A DNA stretch of 64,000 bases from Sorex araneus. Lineage: Eukaryota; Chordata; Mammalia; Eulipotyphla; Soricidae. Position numbers and translations under genes: made by a program. Below the pieces are notes generated by a model. The model was not told the origin of the DNA. It worked only from the letters and a program-made list of their open reading frames with translations, and did no database searches. Below, in pieces: positions 61,504 through 64,000 of this stretch (its first letter is position 1; each line of letters begins with the position of its first letter). The stretch is taken from the NCBI RefSeq assembly GCF_027595985.1, contig NC_073305.1, positions 87,042,626-87,106,625 of the forward strand. The letters run 5' to 3'.

Positions 61504-63074
61504 TTCTCTGATAACATCTTTAAGTAAAAATGATTTCTATTTTATCATTTTCCCAGAGGCCCAAAGCTTTTAAATATTTCAAAAATAGCATCTATTTTAT
61601 AAATAAAATTTAAATATTAATAATGTCCAAGCTACTATAATATTTTTAATACCAAAGTACTTTATAGCAATTTTAAAAACAAATGACTTTTTATTTACCC
61701 AAGGGCATTATTTCCTGAAAATGTTCTTGAAATAAAATAGAATAATGAAGAGAAATGGGGCCTAATTTCATTTTAAAATGTGATACAATTTTATTTGTGA
61801 TTTATAAGAAAGATATTTAGACCATAAAGCATCTTAATACATTCTTTACAACATAAACATTTAACACATTTTAATAATTTAGGTTTAATAATGTATAGTT
61901 AGCACTATTCACATTTTTACATGAGAAAAGTTTCTGCTTGATAAGATTGTATCAGCCAGGGTCTTCTGAAGTAGATTACATAAGGCAACTCTGGTTAATT
62001 TAACTACAAGACATTTATTGTTTAAATGGTAAGAGGGCCGTAGAAATTTTCAGGATGTAAAACTTAAGTTTAGAGATTAGACTGATAAACTGATTTCTGA
62101 CGAAGCTCAGATTCAGACGCATTTCAGGTTGAACCACCTAGTGAGATAAAAGTGTCACAGAGGCACACAGGTAGGTGACCTTGGTACAAATTTGAAGAGA
62201 TCTTGGATAAAGGAGTATTTGGCTATAAAAATGAGAGACTGGGGTGGGAGCCATAGCACAGCAGATCGGGTGCTTGTCTTGTATATGGTAGACCCGGGTT
62301 CAATACCTGACAATTTCATATATGGTTCCCTTGAGCCCACCAGTAGTGATTCCTGAGGACAGAATCAGGAGCAAACCCTGAGCACCACAACAGATAACCT
62401 CAAAACAGACAATGAAAACTGGAATCCTTCTGGCTTTATGGCTCAAATTAAATTTACATGGCAGACGATGTCCACAATTTCTAATTTGATTCAAATACAT
62501 GTACATTCACTATCTCACAAATCTTATAAAATGGAACCCATGTGACATTTTAAATAATGCATGTCTTATCTGTTGTGTTACAAATATAGATTAGCTTGCC
62601 CCATAATAGTCAACTGATCTGCGCATATTTGAAGTTCAGAAAGTCGCGCTACAAATTCTCACAGTTATTAAAACCACTCTGAGGAATTTAAGAGGGGATA
62701 GAATGGTTATTGGCCATGGTTCAGGCAATCAGGGCAAAGAGCCAGTCCTGGCATTTTCGCTGAGGAATTTGCAGTATCAAACACCTCATTAAGTCTCCCC
62801 CTGGCCAGTACAGAAAGCATCTTGTCGCCTCTGCAGATGGTTGATGTAAGCCACCAAGATGCCTTCCCTGTGGCTGGTCTCAGGGATCGAGAGACAGGAT
62901 TAGGAATACTCGAATTTCACCACATAATTATCACCATGCTATTTTTATTCATATTTATTTATATGAGTTGGAAAGGATCACCCTCCCAAATGGTGATCAA
63001 GAGACCTTTGTGTCTCACCAGCAATTCTTAGCCATTTGACAAGACCAAGAATGTGGTGCCACTCAGGTTGGGTT
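61504..63074. other. AT-rich flank with one SINE
   Basis: Apart from the SINE at 62236 there is no recognised gene. TATCAGCCAGGGTCTTCTGA near 61950 may be an old reverse L1 end. Confidence 0.35.
62236..62412 (+). mobile_element. Type-1 SINE
   Basis: GGGAGCCATAGCACAGCAGA head, CGGGTTCAATACCTGACAAT, GTAGTGATTCCTGAGGACAG. Confidence 0.8.
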
Positions 63075-63195
63075 TACTTAAAGGAGCTCAGACATATCTG
63101 GAACTGCACCACCACCAAGTGCTGCCAGGGACCCATCCCTAGTGGAGTACATAGCAGGCAGGTACCCTAACCACTGTATTATCTCCTGGTCCCTC
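63075..63195 (-). mobile_element. Degenerate type-1 SINE
   Basis: CAGGTACCCTAACCACTGTA and TTATCTCCTGGTCCC match the head; the body is shortened. Confidence 0.5.
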
Positions 63196-63365
63196 ATCAC
63201 AGATATAAAGGATACCCACGATAATAGTTTTAAATGGATATTCACAAATATCCCGTACATCCTACTGTTGCAATAGACAGTTAAGTAATAAATGTTTTTA
63301 AGTAATACCACATCATTTTTTTAATTGCCATAATGGTTACATCTCCACTTTAAAAAAAAAAAAGC

Positions 63366-63542
63366 TTTAGAGGATGGAGAGATAATACAGCGGGTAAGAT
63401 AATTGTCTTGCTTGTGGCTGACCCAAGTTTGATCCTCAGCACCCCATATGGTGCCCTGAGCACCGCCAGAAGTGATTCCTGAATAGAGCACCAGTGATAA
63501 CCCCTGAGTATCACTAAGTGTGGCCCAAAGAGAAAAAGAAAA
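63366..63542 (+). mobile_element. Type-1 SINE
   Basis: GGATGGAGAGATAATACAGC head, GCACCCCATATGGTGCCCTG, GTGTGGCCCAAAGAG end. Confidence 0.85.
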
Positions 63543-64000
63543 CAGCTTTGAAAAATTTAGGCATTATGATGTACAATACTATTAATACTACAGTTTCAGG
63601 TACACAGTGTTTCAATATCACGTCCTCCACCATCATATTCCCCACCCTGTGACAGCCCCCCAGCAATATAGTAAGACTAGTTCTGTAGACGAGTTCTTAT
63701 ACACCCCACTTTTTTGCAGGAAAAAAATTGCCATAAAATCTGTGAAGATCATACAGTGAACCCAGTCTTGACTCTGTCAGTTTTTTTTTTTTTTTTAGGA
63801 TATCAGTGAAGCATGTTACCACCAACTGGAAGCTTCGCCTGACTGTTATTTGCTACTTAAGAAAGCTCTTCCCATGTTCCCCCAGTGCACTCTCACTACT
63901 TATAAGACAAGAAAAGAAGAGAGAGAGGCCCTAATAAAGCTTTCTAGCACTTTGGAGCCAGCCTGGTGTGCCTGGGGTTCTGCCAAGCACTTAGTGCTTT
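63543..64000. other. Window end, nothing recognised
   Basis: Non-coding sequence with a T run at 63781-63798. Confidence 0.35.

Noticed and set aside
19641-64000. PAQR8, IL17A, IL17F or EFHC1 coding exons
   Set aside because: I looked for recognisable protein segments of the human neighbours of MCM3 and saw none in any frame.

Overview
This window looks like nuclear DNA of a placental mammal. It carries a complete, 17-exon, minus-strand MCM3 gene (replicative helicase subunit) in the first 19.3 kb. The remaining 45 kb has no recognisable protein-coding gene and is filled with short retroposons, L1 3' ends, retrocopies and microsatellites. The dominant SINE has a tRNA-Ala-like head (A box TAGCACAGCGGG, B box GGTTCGATTCC) and a body ending in GTGTGACCCAAAAAG. 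I recognise this as the SOR-type SINE of shrews, so a Sorex-like shrew is the most likely source. That is an inference from memory of the repeat, not a database match.

Region 1 (1-19231): MCM3. All 17 coding exons were placed by GT/AG boundaries and reading phase. Their summed length is 2469 nt, giving 822 residues plus a stop, against 808 residues for human MCM3 as I recall it. The 14 extra residues lie in a tandemly expanded DSQET tract in exon 16. The introns hold SINEs, L1 tails, CA/GA microsatellites, a 3-unit minisatellite (intron 7), a ~164-bp tandem duplication (intron 1) and a TSD-bounded composite retroelement (intron 8).

Region 2 (19232-19640): GC-rich promoter with E2F, Sp1 and CCAAT motifs and a ZNF143/SBS-like element, consistent with a cell-cycle-regulated, possibly divergent promoter.

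Region 3 (19640-64000): gene-poor flank. In human the DNA upstream of MCM3 leads toward PAQR8, but no PAQR8 coding sequence is visible here. Landmarks are an alpha-tubulin processed pseudogene (about 23.2-24.6 kb), a full-length U6 snRNA copy fused to an L1 3' end and bounded by an 18-bp target-site duplication (25.1-26.0 kb), two L1 copies nested inside SINEs (34.7-35.1 and 59.9-60.8 kb), a run of six same-orientation SINEs (33.2-34.4 kb), and two SINE subfamilies sharing one tRNA head but carrying different bodies. No CRISPR array, bacterial operon or phage feature is present.
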